Positions 1 to 7,806 of a stretch of 64,000 bases of DNA are shown piece by piece. Made by a program: the position numbers and the translations under genes. The DNA is from Methylovirgula sp. (GTDB lineage Bacteria > Pseudomonadota > Alphaproteobacteria > Rhizobiales > Beijerinckiaceae): assembly GCF_037200945.1 (NCBI RefSeq), contig NZ_JBBCGP010000001.1, forward strand, positions 248,001 through 312,000. The letters are read 5' to 3'. Below the pieces are notes generated by a model, which worked only from the letters and a program-made list of their open reading frames with translations, was not told the origin of the DNA and did not search any database. Positions within the stretch are counted from its first letter, which is position 1, and each line of letters opens with the position of its first letter.

Positions 1-375
1 GACGACAAGCTGGGCGATGCGCGCGCCGCGTATAATTTCGAAAGGCTCGGAACCAAGATTTATTAGAAGCACGCTGACTTCGCCGCGATAATCCGAATCG
101 ATCGTGCCCGGCGAATTCAGGACCGTGACGCCACGATGCAGCGCGACGCCGGAGCGCGGCCGCACCTGGCCTTCGTAGCCCTCCGGCAATTGCAAGACGA
201 GACCCGTCGGGACGAGATGGCGCGTCCCGGGCTCGATAATGATTCTCTCGTCCTCTGCGATCGCCGCGCAGAGATCGGCGCCCGCCGCACCGGCGCTGTG
301 ATAGGCCGGCAGCGGCAGGCCTTCGCCGTGCGGCAACAATCGGATTGCGACGCGGGGCGCTTTTTCGTCAACCAT
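1..375 (-). CDS. dut: dUTP diphosphatase, C-terminus missing at window edge
   Basis: Hydrolyses dUTP to dUMP and pyrophosphate, keeping uracil out of DNA and supplying dTMP synthesis. The reading frame runs from the ATG at 375 to base 1 (125 codons) without a stop. Visible family motifs are the AGADLCA motif near residue 28, RPRSGVALHRG (uridine-binding region) near 75-85, GTIDSDYRGEV near 93-103, and the following RGARIAQLV strand. A normal trimeric dUTPase has about 150 residues, so roughly the last 25, including the flexible glycine-rich motif 5, lie outside the window. The start overlaps the coaBC stop by 8 bases, so the pair is probably translationally coupled. Confidence 0.95.
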   Translation of the reverse strand, partial: MVDEKAPRVAIRLLPHGEGLPLPAYHSAGAAGADLCAAIAEDERIIIEPGTRHLVPTGLVLQLPEGYEGQVRPRSGVALHRGVTVLNSPGTIDSDYRGEVSVLLINLGSEPFEIIRGARIAQLVV

Positions 376-1615
376 CGCGGCCTGCCTTCAGTATGTTTGC
401 CAGATGCCGGATGAGTTTAGCGGCGATTTCGTCCTTGCGCATTTTCGGCCATGGCTCGGTCTCGGCGGCAGAGACGAGCGTCACCTCATTTTCATCCTTG
501 CCCATCGCGCCATCCGCGCCGACATCGTTGGCGACGATGAGATCGCACTTCTTGCGCTGCAATTTCTCACGCGCATGAACGAGCAGGTTTTCGGTCTCGG
601 CGGCAAAGCCGACAACGACACGTGGACGCACGGATTTACGCTGCGCGACGATCGCCAGAATGTCGGGATTTTCGGTGAAGACGAATTGCGGCGGGGCGGC
701 GGACTTCTTCACCTTCTGCGGCGCGGCTTCGGCACGCCAATCGGCGACCGCCGCCGTGGCGATGAAAATATCGGCTGGGAGTGCCGTCTCAACGGCAGCC
801 AGCATCTGCGCCGCCGTCTCGACGTGCGCGGTGATGACGCCCGGCGGATCGGGCAGCGCGACGGGGCCGCTGACCAGCAACACTTCGGCGCCTGCCCTCG
901 CGGCAGCCGCGGCAATGGCATGGCCCTGCTTGCCGGACGAACGGTTGCCGATATAGCGGACCGGATCGATTGGCTCCTGCGTCGGCCCGGATGTGACAAC
1001 GACGCGGCGCCCGGCCAGCGGCTTTTCTTGCGCCAACCGTCCGATGCCCGGCGGCAAGGGAATTTGCGTCTCGCCATTCAGCACAGTGGTGATCGCCGCG
1101 AGAATCGCTGCCGGCTCGCTCATCCGCCCGGGGCCATATTCGCCGCAGGCCATATCGCCGTCGTCGGGGCCGACGAACAGCACGCCGTCCTGGCGCAGAA
1201 TGGCGATATTGCGTTGGGTCGCGGGATGCAGCCACATGCGGACATTCATCGCGGGCGCGACGAGAATTTTCTTATCGGTCGCCAGCAGCAGCGTCGATGC
1301 GAGATCGTCGGCCAGACCCTGTGCCATCTTGGCGAGAAGATCGGCCGTCGCAGGGGCGACGACGACGAGATCGGCGGCGCGGGAAAGCTGGATATGGCCG
1401 ATTTCGGTCTCGTCGGTCAGCGAAAACAGATCGTCGAAGACCTTGCCTCCAGAAAGGCTTGCGACCGAAAGCGGCGTGACGAACTCTTTGGCGGCTTTGG
1501 TCATGACGACGTGCAAGTCTGCGCCCCGCTCGCGCAGACGGCGGATCAATTCCAGGACTTTATAGGCGGCGATACCGCCGCCGATGACGAGCAGGACCCG
1601 CTTGCCGTCGAGCAC
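368..1615 (-). CDS. coaBC: Bifunctional phosphopantothenoylcysteine decarboxylase/synthetase
   Basis: Catalyses two coenzyme A steps: CTP-dependent joining of cysteine to 4'-phosphopantothenate (CoaB) and FMN-dependent decarboxylation (CoaC). The 415-residue length is normal. The CoaC half (about 1-185) shows the flavin-binding GGGIAAYK at 12-19, catalytic-region His74 in EIGHIQLSR, PAMNVRMW at 121-128 and the ACGEYGPGRM clamp near 156-165. The CoaB half begins at RRVVVTSGPTQEPIDPVR near residue 204. The start is a GTG at 1615, giving the usual VLDGKRVLLVIGGGIAAYK beginning. It lies 18 bases after ubiB and overlaps dut, within one minus-strand housekeeping operon. Confidence 0.96.
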   Translation of the reverse strand: MLDGKRVLLVIGGGIAAYKVLELIRRLRERGADLHVVMTKAAKEFVTPLSVASLSGGKVFDDLFSLTDETEIGHIQLSRAADLVVVAPATADLLAKMAQGLADDLASTLLLATDKKILVAPAMNVRMWLHPATQRNIAILRQDGVLFVGPDDGDMACGEYGPGRMSEPAAILAAITTVLNGETQIPLPPGIGRLAQEKPLAGRRVVVTSGPTQEPIDPVRYIGNRSSGKQGHAIAAAAARAGAEVLLVSGPVALPDPPGVITAHVETAAQMLAAVETALPADIFIATAAVADWRAEAAPQKVKKSAAPPQFVFTENPDILAIVAQRKSVRPRVVVGFAAETENLLVHAREKLQRKKCDLIVANDVGADGAMGKDENEVTLVSAAETEPWPKMRKDEIAAKLIRHLANILKAGRDG

Positions 1616-1633
1616 GCCTTTGTCTCCAAACCG

Positions 1634-3208
1634 TCAATGATGCCAGCCGAAACGTAGCAGAAAGACACCCAATATAATCACCAGAGCCCAAAGCGCGATA
1701 TGGCCGAGCCGCGCACCGCGCGCCTGCGCTTCGCCGATCTTGGCGAGCACGCCCTCCGAAAGTTCAAACCCCTCTTCGGACATGCTCTCGATCTGGGTGA
1801 TGATCTTCTCGGTCTGCAGCAAAACCGCGGGCAGATTGGCGGCGAATTGCGCCAGCGCGTCGATGCCGCGTTTTGCGTCCCCGATCCGGCCGATGGGTCC
1901 GAGATTTTCGCGCAGCCAGCCGCCGACGACGGGCTCCGCCGTCGACCACATATCAAGCTTCGGATCGAGCCGCCGCGCCACGCCCTCGACGACGACCATC
2001 GTCTTCTGCAACATCACGAGTTCGGTCCGCGTCGTCATGTCGAACAGCGCGGTGATCTCGAACAGCAGCGTCAGCACCCGCGCCATCGAAATCTCATCGG
2101 CGGTGCGGGCATGGATCGGTTCGCCGATGGCGCGGATCGCCTGGGCGAAATCCTCGACCCTGTGATAGCCCGGCACATAGCCCGCTTCGAAATGTACTTC
2201 CGCGACGCGCTGATAATTGCGGGTGATGAAGCCGTAGATGATCTCGGCAAGGAAGCGGCGTTCCTTAAGGCCGAGCCGGCCCATAATGCCGAAATCAACC
2301 GCAGTGAGGCGGCCCTCGCGATCGACGAAGAGATTGCCCTGATGCATGTCGGCGTGGAAGAAACCGTCACGCACGGCATGGCGCAGGAACGACTGGATGA
2401 CTGTGCGGCCGAGATCGGTCAAATCGAAGCCGGACGCCGCGAGCGCCTCCGTATCCGACAGCGAAATGCCATCGATCCATTCCGCGGTGAGAACTTCTTT
2501 CTCCGTGCGGTCCCAATCGACGCGCGGGACGCGGAAGTCGTTTTCCTTCTCGGTATTCTCGGCGAATTCCGATGCCGCGGCGGCCTCGAGACGGAAGTCC
2601 ATTTCCATCTTCACGGTGCGGGCAAGAATATCGACGACTTCGACCGACTTCAGCCGTTTGGTATCGGGAAACCAATGTTCGCCGATCCGCGCCGCGTAAT
2701 ACATGTCGGACAGATCACGGCGAAATCGCCGCTCGATTCCGGGGCGGATGACTTTGACCGCAACATCGCGCTCGCCGCGCTTGTCGCGCACGCGCGCGCG
2801 ATGCACCTGCGCGATCGAAGCTGCGGCGACGGGGGGACCAAAGGCGATGAAAATCTCGTCGATCTTGCGGTTGAACGCACCCTCGATAACCTTGACCGCT
2901 TCCTCTTGGCCAAACGGCGCCATATGGTCTTGCAGGGCTTCGAGCCGACGCGCGACCTCAACGCCGACAACGTCCGGCCGGGTCGCAAGAAACTGCCCGA
3001 GCTTGACGTAAGACGGTCCGAGCCGGCTGATCGCCGCCGGCAGAAGGTCCGGTCCGGTCGCGCGTTTGGCGAGCGATTTGGCGAGGCCGAACGGCAACCG
3101 GGCAGCGGGCGGCAGCGCCGCAATATCGACATCGCGAAACAGGCCCGCCCGCGAGAGCACGAAACCGGCCCGGGCGATACGCAGAGGATGCCCGATGGAA
3201 AAGATCAA
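1634..3208 (-). CDS. ubiB: UbiB, ABC1-family protein kinase-like ubiquinone factor
   Basis: Member of the ABC1/ADCK/UbiB atypical kinase family needed for ubiquinone biosynthesis; it is thought to act as an ATPase at the inner membrane. The family-specific KLGQ motif is at residues 69-72, the alanine-rich ATP loop ASIAQVHRARV near 134, and the catalytic HADMHQGNLFVD and metal-binding AVDFG motifs near 288-305. The C-terminus carries a hydrophobic anchor (about 500-518). The length of 524 residues is typical. The start is a TTG at 3208 that overlaps the ubiE stop as TTGA, an arrangement for translational coupling. Confidence 0.95.
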   Translation of the reverse strand: MIFSIGHPLRIARAGFVLSRAGLFRDVDIAALPPAARLPFGLAKSLAKRATGPDLLPAAISRLGPSYVKLGQFLATRPDVVGVEVARRLEALQDHMAPFGQEEAVKVIEGAFNRKIDEIFIAFGPPVAAASIAQVHRARVRDKRGERDVAVKVIRPGIERRFRRDLSDMYYAARIGEHWFPDTKRLKSVEVVDILARTVKMEMDFRLEAAAASEFAENTEKENDFRVPRVDWDRTEKEVLTAEWIDGISLSDTEALAASGFDLTDLGRTVIQSFLRHAVRDGFFHADMHQGNLFVDREGRLTAVDFGIMGRLGLKERRFLAEIIYGFITRNYQRVAEVHFEAGYVPGYHRVEDFAQAIRAIGEPIHARTADEISMARVLTLLFEITALFDMTTRTELVMLQKTMVVVEGVARRLDPKLDMWSTAEPVVGGWLRENLGPIGRIGDAKRGIDALAQFAANLPAVLLQTEKIITQIESMSEEGFELSEGVLAKIGEAQARGARLGHIALWALVIILGVFLLRFGWHH

Positions 3209-3966
3209 AGCTTCCAGCCTGAATGGATGGCGACAATGCCGCCGCTGAGCTTCGTGAAGCTGGCGCGGGCGAACCCGGCCTGCTCGATCATCGTGCGGAA
3301 ATCCTCAGCCGACGGAAACTTGCGGATCGACTCGACGAGATAGCGGTAGGCTTCGGAATCGCCCGTCACAAGCTTGCCGATCGCCGGAATGGCGCGGAAT
3401 GAATAGGCCTCGTAGACCCGGTCGAGCGCCTCGATATCGACCTGCGAAAATTCGAGGCAGAGAAAATGGCCGCCCCGGCGCAGCACGCGATAAGCCTCTT
3501 TGAGCGCAACATCGATGCGCGGCACGTTGCGGATGCCGAAAGCGATCGTATAGGCGTCGAAATCATCGTCTGGAAACGGCAGCGATTCCGCATTGGCCTC
3601 GACGAAGGTAAGCCTGTCGGCGAAGCTCTTCTTCTCGGCGCGCGCCCGGCCGACTGCGAGCATGTCGGGGTTGATGTCGAGCAGCGTCACCTGCGTTTGC
3701 GAGCCGCCGGCCTTGGCGATCCGGAAGCCGATATCGCCGGTACCGCCCGCAACGTCGAGATGGCGGAACGGCCGCGTCTTCGACGGGTGTACCTGGGCGG
3801 CGAGCTGATCCTTCCACAACCGGTGCAGGCCCGCCGACATCAGATCGTTCATCAGATCGTAACGCGCCGCGACGTTGTGAAACACCTCATCGACGTGCCG
3901 CTGCTTGTCCGGCAGCGGCACGGTCGAAAAGCCGAAATGGGTATTTTCCAAATTGTCCTCGGCCAT
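3205..3966 (-). CDS. ubiE: Demethylmenaquinone/2-methoxy-6-polyprenyl-1,4-benzoquinol methyltransferase
   Basis: SAM-dependent C-methyltransferase of ubiquinone (and menaquinone, where present) biosynthesis. The 253-residue protein has the UbiE signature F..VA.RYDLMNDLMSAGLHR near residues 30-48, the SAM-binding DVAGGTGDI near 70-78, and LLDINPDML for the acidic ribose-binding residue. The C-terminal family block with KLSGGIVAIHSGWK is present. It is the first gene of the minus-strand set ubiE-ubiB-coaBC-dut and faces mutM across a CHRD-domain gene, an order common in Rhizobiales. Confidence 0.96.
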   Translation of the reverse strand: MAEDNLENTHFGFSTVPLPDKQRHVDEVFHNVAARYDLMNDLMSAGLHRLWKDQLAAQVHPSKTRPFRHLDVAGGTGDIGFRIAKAGGSQTQVTLLDINPDMLAVGRARAEKKSFADRLTFVEANAESLPFPDDDFDAYTIAFGIRNVPRIDVALKEAYRVLRRGGHFLCLEFSQVDIEALDRVYEAYSFRAIPAIGKLVTGDSEAYRYLVESIRKFPSAEDFRTMIEQAGFARASFTKLSGGIVAIHSGWKL

Positions 3967-4133
3967 CGCTCACATTTCGGTCAGATCGCCGCCCTGAGCC
4001 CCGCTGAAGCTGGCGAAGGCGAAGGCGCGCGCCTATCTGTGCGTCGCGCCTCTATTGCCCGGTTTCGCCTGCCGCCGTCAAACTTGAGCGGAGGCATGCT
4101 TAATTTCCCCGGCGAGGCGTGAGGGAGATCCAC

Positions 4134-4592
4134 ATGAGCCGTTTCTTCACGCGTGTCACGCGTCATCGCAATCTCTTCGTCACGGCCGCCGCTGTGACGT
4201 TGCTCGGCCTTTCGCCGGCTTGGGCCGAGACTTACAATTTGATCGCGAGCCTCAGTGGGGCCAGCGAGGTGCCGTCCAATTCGACGAAAGGCACCGGCAG
4301 TGTGACTGCGACATATGACACGACGACCAAAAAGCTGGCATGGACCGTGACCTATTCGGGCCTTACAGGCACTGCCGTCGCCGCGCATTTCCACGGACCT
4401 GCGGCTCCGGGGAAGGACGCACCGGTCGAAGTCCCCGTCACGATCGGCCCGAGCCCGCTGCAAGGCTCAGCCACGCTGACGCCGGCGCAGGAAAAAGATC
4501 TGCTCGACGGCAACGTCTATTTCAACATCCACACCCAGGCCAATCCGAAGGGTGAAATCCGCGGCCAGGTCTCGAAGGCCGAACCGGGCTAG
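4134..4592 (+). CDS. Secreted CHRD-domain protein
   Basis: The 152-residue product begins with a Sec signal peptide (basic MSRFFTRVTRHR, then a hydrophobic stretch ending LSPAWA before ETY). The mature part is one CHRD (chordin) domain: LSGASEVP near the start, a central AAHFHGPA motif, and the closing NVYFNIHTQANPKGEIRGQV. The fold is beta-rich and extracytoplasmic; its biochemical role in bacteria is unknown. I chose the ATG at 4134 because GAGGGAG lies 6 bases upstream, rather than a GTG five codons earlier. It stands alone between ubiE and mutM, with its own promoter likely in the 167-base divergent gap. Confidence 0.88.
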   Translation: MSRFFTRVTRHRNLFVTAAAVTLLGLSPAWAETYNLIASLSGASEVPSNSTKGTGSVTATYDTTTKKLAWTVTYSGLTGTAVAAHFHGPAAPGKDAPVEVPVTIGPSPLQGSATLTPAQEKDLLDGNVYFNIHTQANPKGEIRGQVSKAEPG

Positions 4593-4636
4593 CATTTTCT
4601 TTATCTTCTACCGTCGGGAGACGGCATAAAGGACTC

Positions 4637-5518
4637 ATGCCTGAACTTCCGGAAGTCGAAACTGTCCGCCGGGGCCTCGCCCCGGCCCTCGTCGGCGCGC
4701 ACTTTGATCTTGTCGAGCAAAGACGCGCCGATTTGCGCTTTCCCTTTCCACCGGACTTTGCCGGCCGCCTGACGGGCCGCCGTGTGACGGCGCTGCGGCG
4801 GCGCGCCAAATATCTCCTCGCCGATCTCGATGACGGCGAGGCGCTTGTCATGCATCTCGGCATGTCCGGCTCGTTTCGTATCGCTGACAGTGCGGACGAA
4901 AGCACGCCGGGGCTTTTCCACAATTCGCGCGGCAAGGACGACGCACACGATCACGTCGTCTTCCATCTCTCGAACGGCAAGCGGATCACCTACAACGATC
5001 CACGCCGTTTTGGTTTCATGCTGCTGATCAAGAGCGATCTCGTTGCTGCGCATCCGCTTTTCCGCGACGTCGGCATCGAGCCTTTGGGCGATGATCTCGA
5101 TGGCGCCACGCTGGCACGTCTTTTCGCGGGCAAAAAGGCGCCGCTGAAAGCCGCGCTGCTCGATCAGAGTCTGGTCGCCGGCCTGGGCAATATCTATGTC
5201 AGCGAGGCGCTGCATCGCGCCGGGCTTTCGCCGCGCCGTGCCGCAGGCACATTGACGCGCAAGAACGGCACACCAACCGCAAGCGCCGATCTTCTGGCGA
5301 AAGCCATTCACGAAGTTTTGGACGAAGCGATTGCGGCCGGCGGCTCGTCGCTGCGCGATCATCGCCAGGCCAATGGCGACCTCGGCTATTTCCAGCATAG
5401 TTTCCGCGTCTATGATCGCGCAGCAGCGCCCTGCCCGCGCCCCGGTTGCGGCGGCACGATCAAGCGCATCGTTCAATCCGGCCGCGCCAGCTTCTATTGC
5501 AATACCTGCCAGAAGTAG
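4637..5518 (+). CDS. mutM: Formamidopyrimidine-DNA glycosylase
   Basis: Bifunctional base-excision repair glycosylase/AP lyase removing 8-oxoguanine and formamidopyrimidines. The catalytic N-terminus PELPEVE (Pro2, Glu3) is intact after removal of Met1. RRRAKYLL carries the conserved lysine near residue 59, and MHLGMSGSF follows. The C-terminus has the helix-two-turn-helix region and a complete four-cysteine zinc finger (CPRPGC ... CNTC). At 293 residues it is slightly longer than the usual 270-290. It converges on recF, with a palindromic repeat in between. Confidence 0.96.
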   Translation: MPELPEVETVRRGLAPALVGAHFDLVEQRRADLRFPFPPDFAGRLTGRRVTALRRRAKYLLADLDDGEALVMHLGMSGSFRIADSADESTPGLFHNSRGKDDAHDHVVFHLSNGKRITYNDPRRFGFMLLIKSDLVAAHPLFRDVGIEPLGDDLDGATLARLFAGKKAPLKAALLDQSLVAGLGNIYVSEALHRAGLSPRRAAGTLTRKNGTPTASADLLAKAIHEVLDEAIAAGGSSLRDHRQANGDLGYFQHSFRVYDRAAAPCPRPGCGGTIKRIVQSGRASFYCNTCQK

Positions 5519-5523
5519 CCGTT

Positions 5524-5600
5524 ATTGCGAGGAGCAAGGCGACGAAGCAATCCAGAAAGCGGTCCATCTACTGGATTGCATCGCTTCGCTCGAGGTGACG
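5524..5600. repeat. Palindromic intergenic repeat between mutM and recF
   Basis: Left arm GCAATCCAG (5547-5555) and right arm CTGGATTGC (5571-5579) are perfectly complementary and continue as an imperfect stem (GCGACGAA... against ...TCGCTTCGC). The wording resembles interspersed REP-like elements common in Bradyrhizobium and relatives. It fills the space between two convergent genes and overlaps or touches the recF stop, so it could also help end both transcripts, although there is no T run. Confidence 0.6.
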
Positions 5601-5601
5601 C

Positions 5602-6774
5602 TCAAGCCTCCACGTGCCCCGGTGTTACCCGCAAAAATTGCGCGCGATCTTCAAGCCCGGCAAAAGCGGCGCGATCCGCGCCGGTCATGAACACTTGCGA
5701 TCCAAGTGCGACGAGCCTGTCATAAAGCGCCGCGCGGCGCGACGCATCGAGATGCGCGGCGATTTCATCAAGCAGGACGATGGGACGGATGCCGCTGAGC
5801 ACTGCAACGAGCCGCGCGTGGGCGAGAACAATGCCGACCAGCAGTGCTTTCTGCTCACCGGTCGAGGAGCGTGCCGCATCCGCCTGTTTCGGGCCGTGGA
5901 CGACGAGCAGGTCGGCCGCATGCGGGCCAATGAGCGTGCGCCCTGCGGCGGCGTCGCGCGCACGATTCTGGCGCAGCACGTCGCGGTAAATATCTTCGGC
6001 CTCGATCGCCGGCCGTGTCGCGACAAGATCCTCGACATCGCCTTTCAACGTCAATTCGGCGAAGGGAAAAGGCGAATCCGTATCCTTGTCCTGCAGGATC
6101 ACCTGCATGAGGTGCGCAACCGTCTCGACCCGCGCTGCCGCGACCGCAACGGCAAGTTCGGCGACCTCACGCTCCGCCGCATCCAGCCATTGCCAGTCGC
6201 GCGATCCATTTTCGAGCAGGCGATTGCGATTGCGTAATGCGCGTTCGAGCGCACTGACGCGGCCGCCGTGTTCACCATCGAGCGCCAGAACAAGGCGATC
6301 CAGAAATCGACGCCGTTCGCCGGCCGACCCGGAAAACAGACCGTCCATCGCCGGCGTTAGCCAGACGATGCGAATATAATCGGCAAAAGATCGGATCGAC
6401 GTCACCGGCTCGCGGTTCAGCCGGTAGCGGCGCACAATTCCACCATCGGGCTGAATCTCGGTTCCCGTCCCGAGTTGAAGCTTATCCTCGTCGCGCGTCG
6501 TAATTTCCACCGATACGGCAAAGGTACCGTTCCCCCCGGCGCGGGCGCATTCGCCAAGTTCCGCCCGGCGCAAACCACGGCCCGGAGACAGCAGCGAAAT
6601 CGCCTCCATCAAATTGGTTTTTCCGGCACCGTTTTCGCCTGTCAGCACGACAAGGCCCGGCGTCAGATGAAGATCGAGCGCCGGATAGGAGCGAAAATCG
6701 GCGAGCACGAGCCTGGTCGCGGCAGGCCGGGCGGACGGCTCCTTAACGATTGCTCGGGCGTCGTTCATGTACAT
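5602..6774 (-). CDS. recF: DNA replication and repair protein RecF
   Basis: SMC-like ATPase that helps load RecA at single-strand gaps with RecO and RecR. Walker A GENGAGKT is at residues 46-53, the ABC signature SSTGEQKALLVGI near 305, and Walker B IVLLDEIAAHLD near 336-347. The length is 390 residues, normal for alphaproteobacteria. ATG 6774 is annotated; an ATG two codons in (6768) is equally possible. It is not next to dnaA or dnaN here. Only 23 bases separate it from the divergent GNAT gene, so its promoter must overlap coding sequence. Confidence 0.95.
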   Translation of the reverse strand: MYMNDARAIVKEPSARPAATRLVLADFRSYPALDLHLTPGLVVLTGENGAGKTNLMEAISLLSPGRGLRRAELGECARAGGNGTFAVSVEITTRDEDKLQLGTGTEIQPDGGIVRRYRLNREPVTSIRSFADYIRIVWLTPAMDGLFSGSAGERRRFLDRLVLALDGEHGGRVSALERALRNRNRLLENGSRDWQWLDAAEREVAELAVAVAAARVETVAHLMQVILQDKDTDSPFPFAELTLKGDVEDLVATRPAIEAEDIYRDVLRQNRARDAAAGRTLIGPHAADLLVVHGPKQADAARSSTGEQKALLVGIVLAHARLVAVLSGIRPIVLLDEIAAHLDASRRAALYDRLVALGSQVFMTGADRAAFAGLEDRAQFLRVTPGHVEA

Positions 6775-6797
6775 TCATCTAAAGCAGATGCGGAGCC

Positions 6798-7298
6798 TTG
6801 GAAGCGCAGGTTGTGACAGTGAGCCACAAGAATTCAAGCGAGGCGCAGGATTATCGGCTCGGGCCGCGCGGCACTGATCTCGCGCCGCTCGCCGATCTCT
6901 GGGTCGCCGCTTGGCTGGCGGTCATGCCGCAAATCGATTTTCCCGCGCGGCGCGCCTGGCTCGTGACCTGCGTCAAGGATATCGAGGCGCACGGCGGAAC
7001 GACAATCTGCGCCTATGACGCGGAAAGCACCCTCGCCGGTTTTTGCCTGCTCGATCTCGACCGCGCCTATCTCGAACAGATCGCTATCGCGCCGCCTTTA
7101 TTCGGCACCGGCGTCGGCCGGCTTTTGATCGGCGAAGCGCAGCGTCTGTGCCCAGACGGTTTGGCGCTCGACGTCAATGCCGACAATCTGCGCGCCTTGC
7201 GATTTTACGAAAATGCCGGATTTCTGCGCGGCGAACCCGGGGCTAATCCAGTATCCGGGCTTGCCACCTGGCGCATGCACTGGCCAGGCCTCGCGTGA
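6798..7298 (+). CDS. GNAT-family N-acetyltransferase
   Basis: A 166-residue protein with a GNAT fold. The acetyl-CoA-binding motif A is LEQIAIAPPLFGTGVGRLLI (about residues 96-115), followed by LDVNADNLRALRFYENAGF, the usual motif B with its tyrosine. The substrate cannot be read from sequence. The frame opens with TTG at 6798; GTG codons at 6813 and 6819 are alternatives and no candidate has a clear Shine-Dalgarno sequence. The first conserved residues begin near residue 20, so any of these starts keeps the domain whole. Confidence 0.8.
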   Translation: MEAQVVTVSHKNSSEAQDYRLGPRGTDLAPLADLWVAAWLAVMPQIDFPARRAWLVTCVKDIEAHGGTTICAYDAESTLAGFCLLDLDRAYLEQIAIAPPLFGTGVGRLLIGEAQRLCPDGLALDVNADNLRALRFYENAGFLRGEPGANPVSGLATWRMHWPGLA

Positions 7299-7306
7299 AG
7301 CGACCT

Positions 7307-7356
7307 AGAGCGTTTCCACGCGAAGTGGATACCGGTTCGCGTTATGAAAACGCTCC
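7307..7356. repeat. Palindromic repeat, copy 1 (GCGTTTTC family)
   Basis: Arms GAGCGTTT (7308-7315) and AAACGCTC (7348-7355) flank a core containing AAGTGGATACCGGTTCGC. The same layout recurs in inverted orientation at 7368-7419 and in direct orientation at 10368-10420. This is a small dispersed element of the kind seen in many Rhizobiales genomes. It lies between the convergent GNAT and histidine-rich genes. Confidence 0.65.
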
Positions 7357-7367
7357 ACTTCAAATAT

Positions 7368-7419
7368 TAGACCGCTTTCGGGCGGAAAACCGGTGTCCAC
7401 TTTTCCTGAAAGCGGTCTA
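7368..7419. repeat. Palindromic repeat, copy 2, inverted
   Basis: Perfect 12-base arms TAGACCGCTTTC (7368-7379) and GAAAGCGGTCTA (7408-7419). Read on the minus strand the core contains AAGTGGACACCGGTTTTCC, which matches copy 1 (AAGTGGATACCGGTTCGC). The right arm supplies the TAG stop codon of the histidine-rich gene, so the element now forms that gene's 3' end. It may act as a 3' stabilising or weak terminating hairpin; there is no clear T run. Confidence 0.68.
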
Positions 7420-7806
7420 GTGATGGTGCCGATGCCCGCGATGGGAATGCCAATGCGTCCAATGTCTGTGCGTATGCGCAACAGGCGCGGAACTGGCGGG
7501 GGCATCAAGCTCCATATAAACACGGCCATTATGGCTGCCACTGGCCCGATGCCCATGATGCCGGACGGGCGCCTCGCCGGTTTCACCACCCGCATCGCCG
7601 CCCTCGTCGCCGCCAGCATCAGGTCCCGATGACATCCCGTGCATATGGGCGACCGGTCCGAAAGAGGCGAGGCATTGGTTATAGGCGTCAGCGGCCTGAA
7701 TTTTCTCGCAATCGTTGATGGTACGGGGCGCAGCGGCGAGCGGCGCAGCGGACAAACCGAAACTCAGCAAGCCGAGAATCGGCGCAGCGCGTCGAAAAAT
7801 CTTCAT
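7417..7806 (-). CDS. Small secreted histidine-rich protein, function unknown
   Basis: 129 residues with a Sec signal peptide (MKIFRRAAPILGLLSFGLSAAPLAAA). The mature part has a short segment with two cysteines (DCEKIQAADAYNQCLASF), a Gly/Asp/Glu-rich linker, and a tail packed with histidines (HTHRHWTHWHSHRGHRHHH), suggesting metal binding in the periplasm. No family is recognised. Its ATG overlaps the pheT stop as ATGA, so it is probably co-translated with pheT, an odd pairing. Its stop codon lies inside a dispersed palindromic repeat, so the last residues may have been set by repeat insertion. Confidence 0.7.
   Translation of the reverse strand: MKIFRRAAPILGLLSFGLSAAPLAAAPRTINDCEKIQAADAYNQCLASFGPVAHMHGMSSGPDAGGDEGGDAGGETGEAPVRHHGHRASGSHNGRVYMELDAPASSAPVAHTHRHWTHWHSHRGHRHHH

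Noticed and set aside
404..3343. Long plus-strand open frames opposite coaBC and ubiB (417 and 547 codons)
   Set aside because: They are shadows of GC-rich genes: no family similarity, Arg/Asp/His-rich composition, and the minus-strand frames carry complete conserved motifs.
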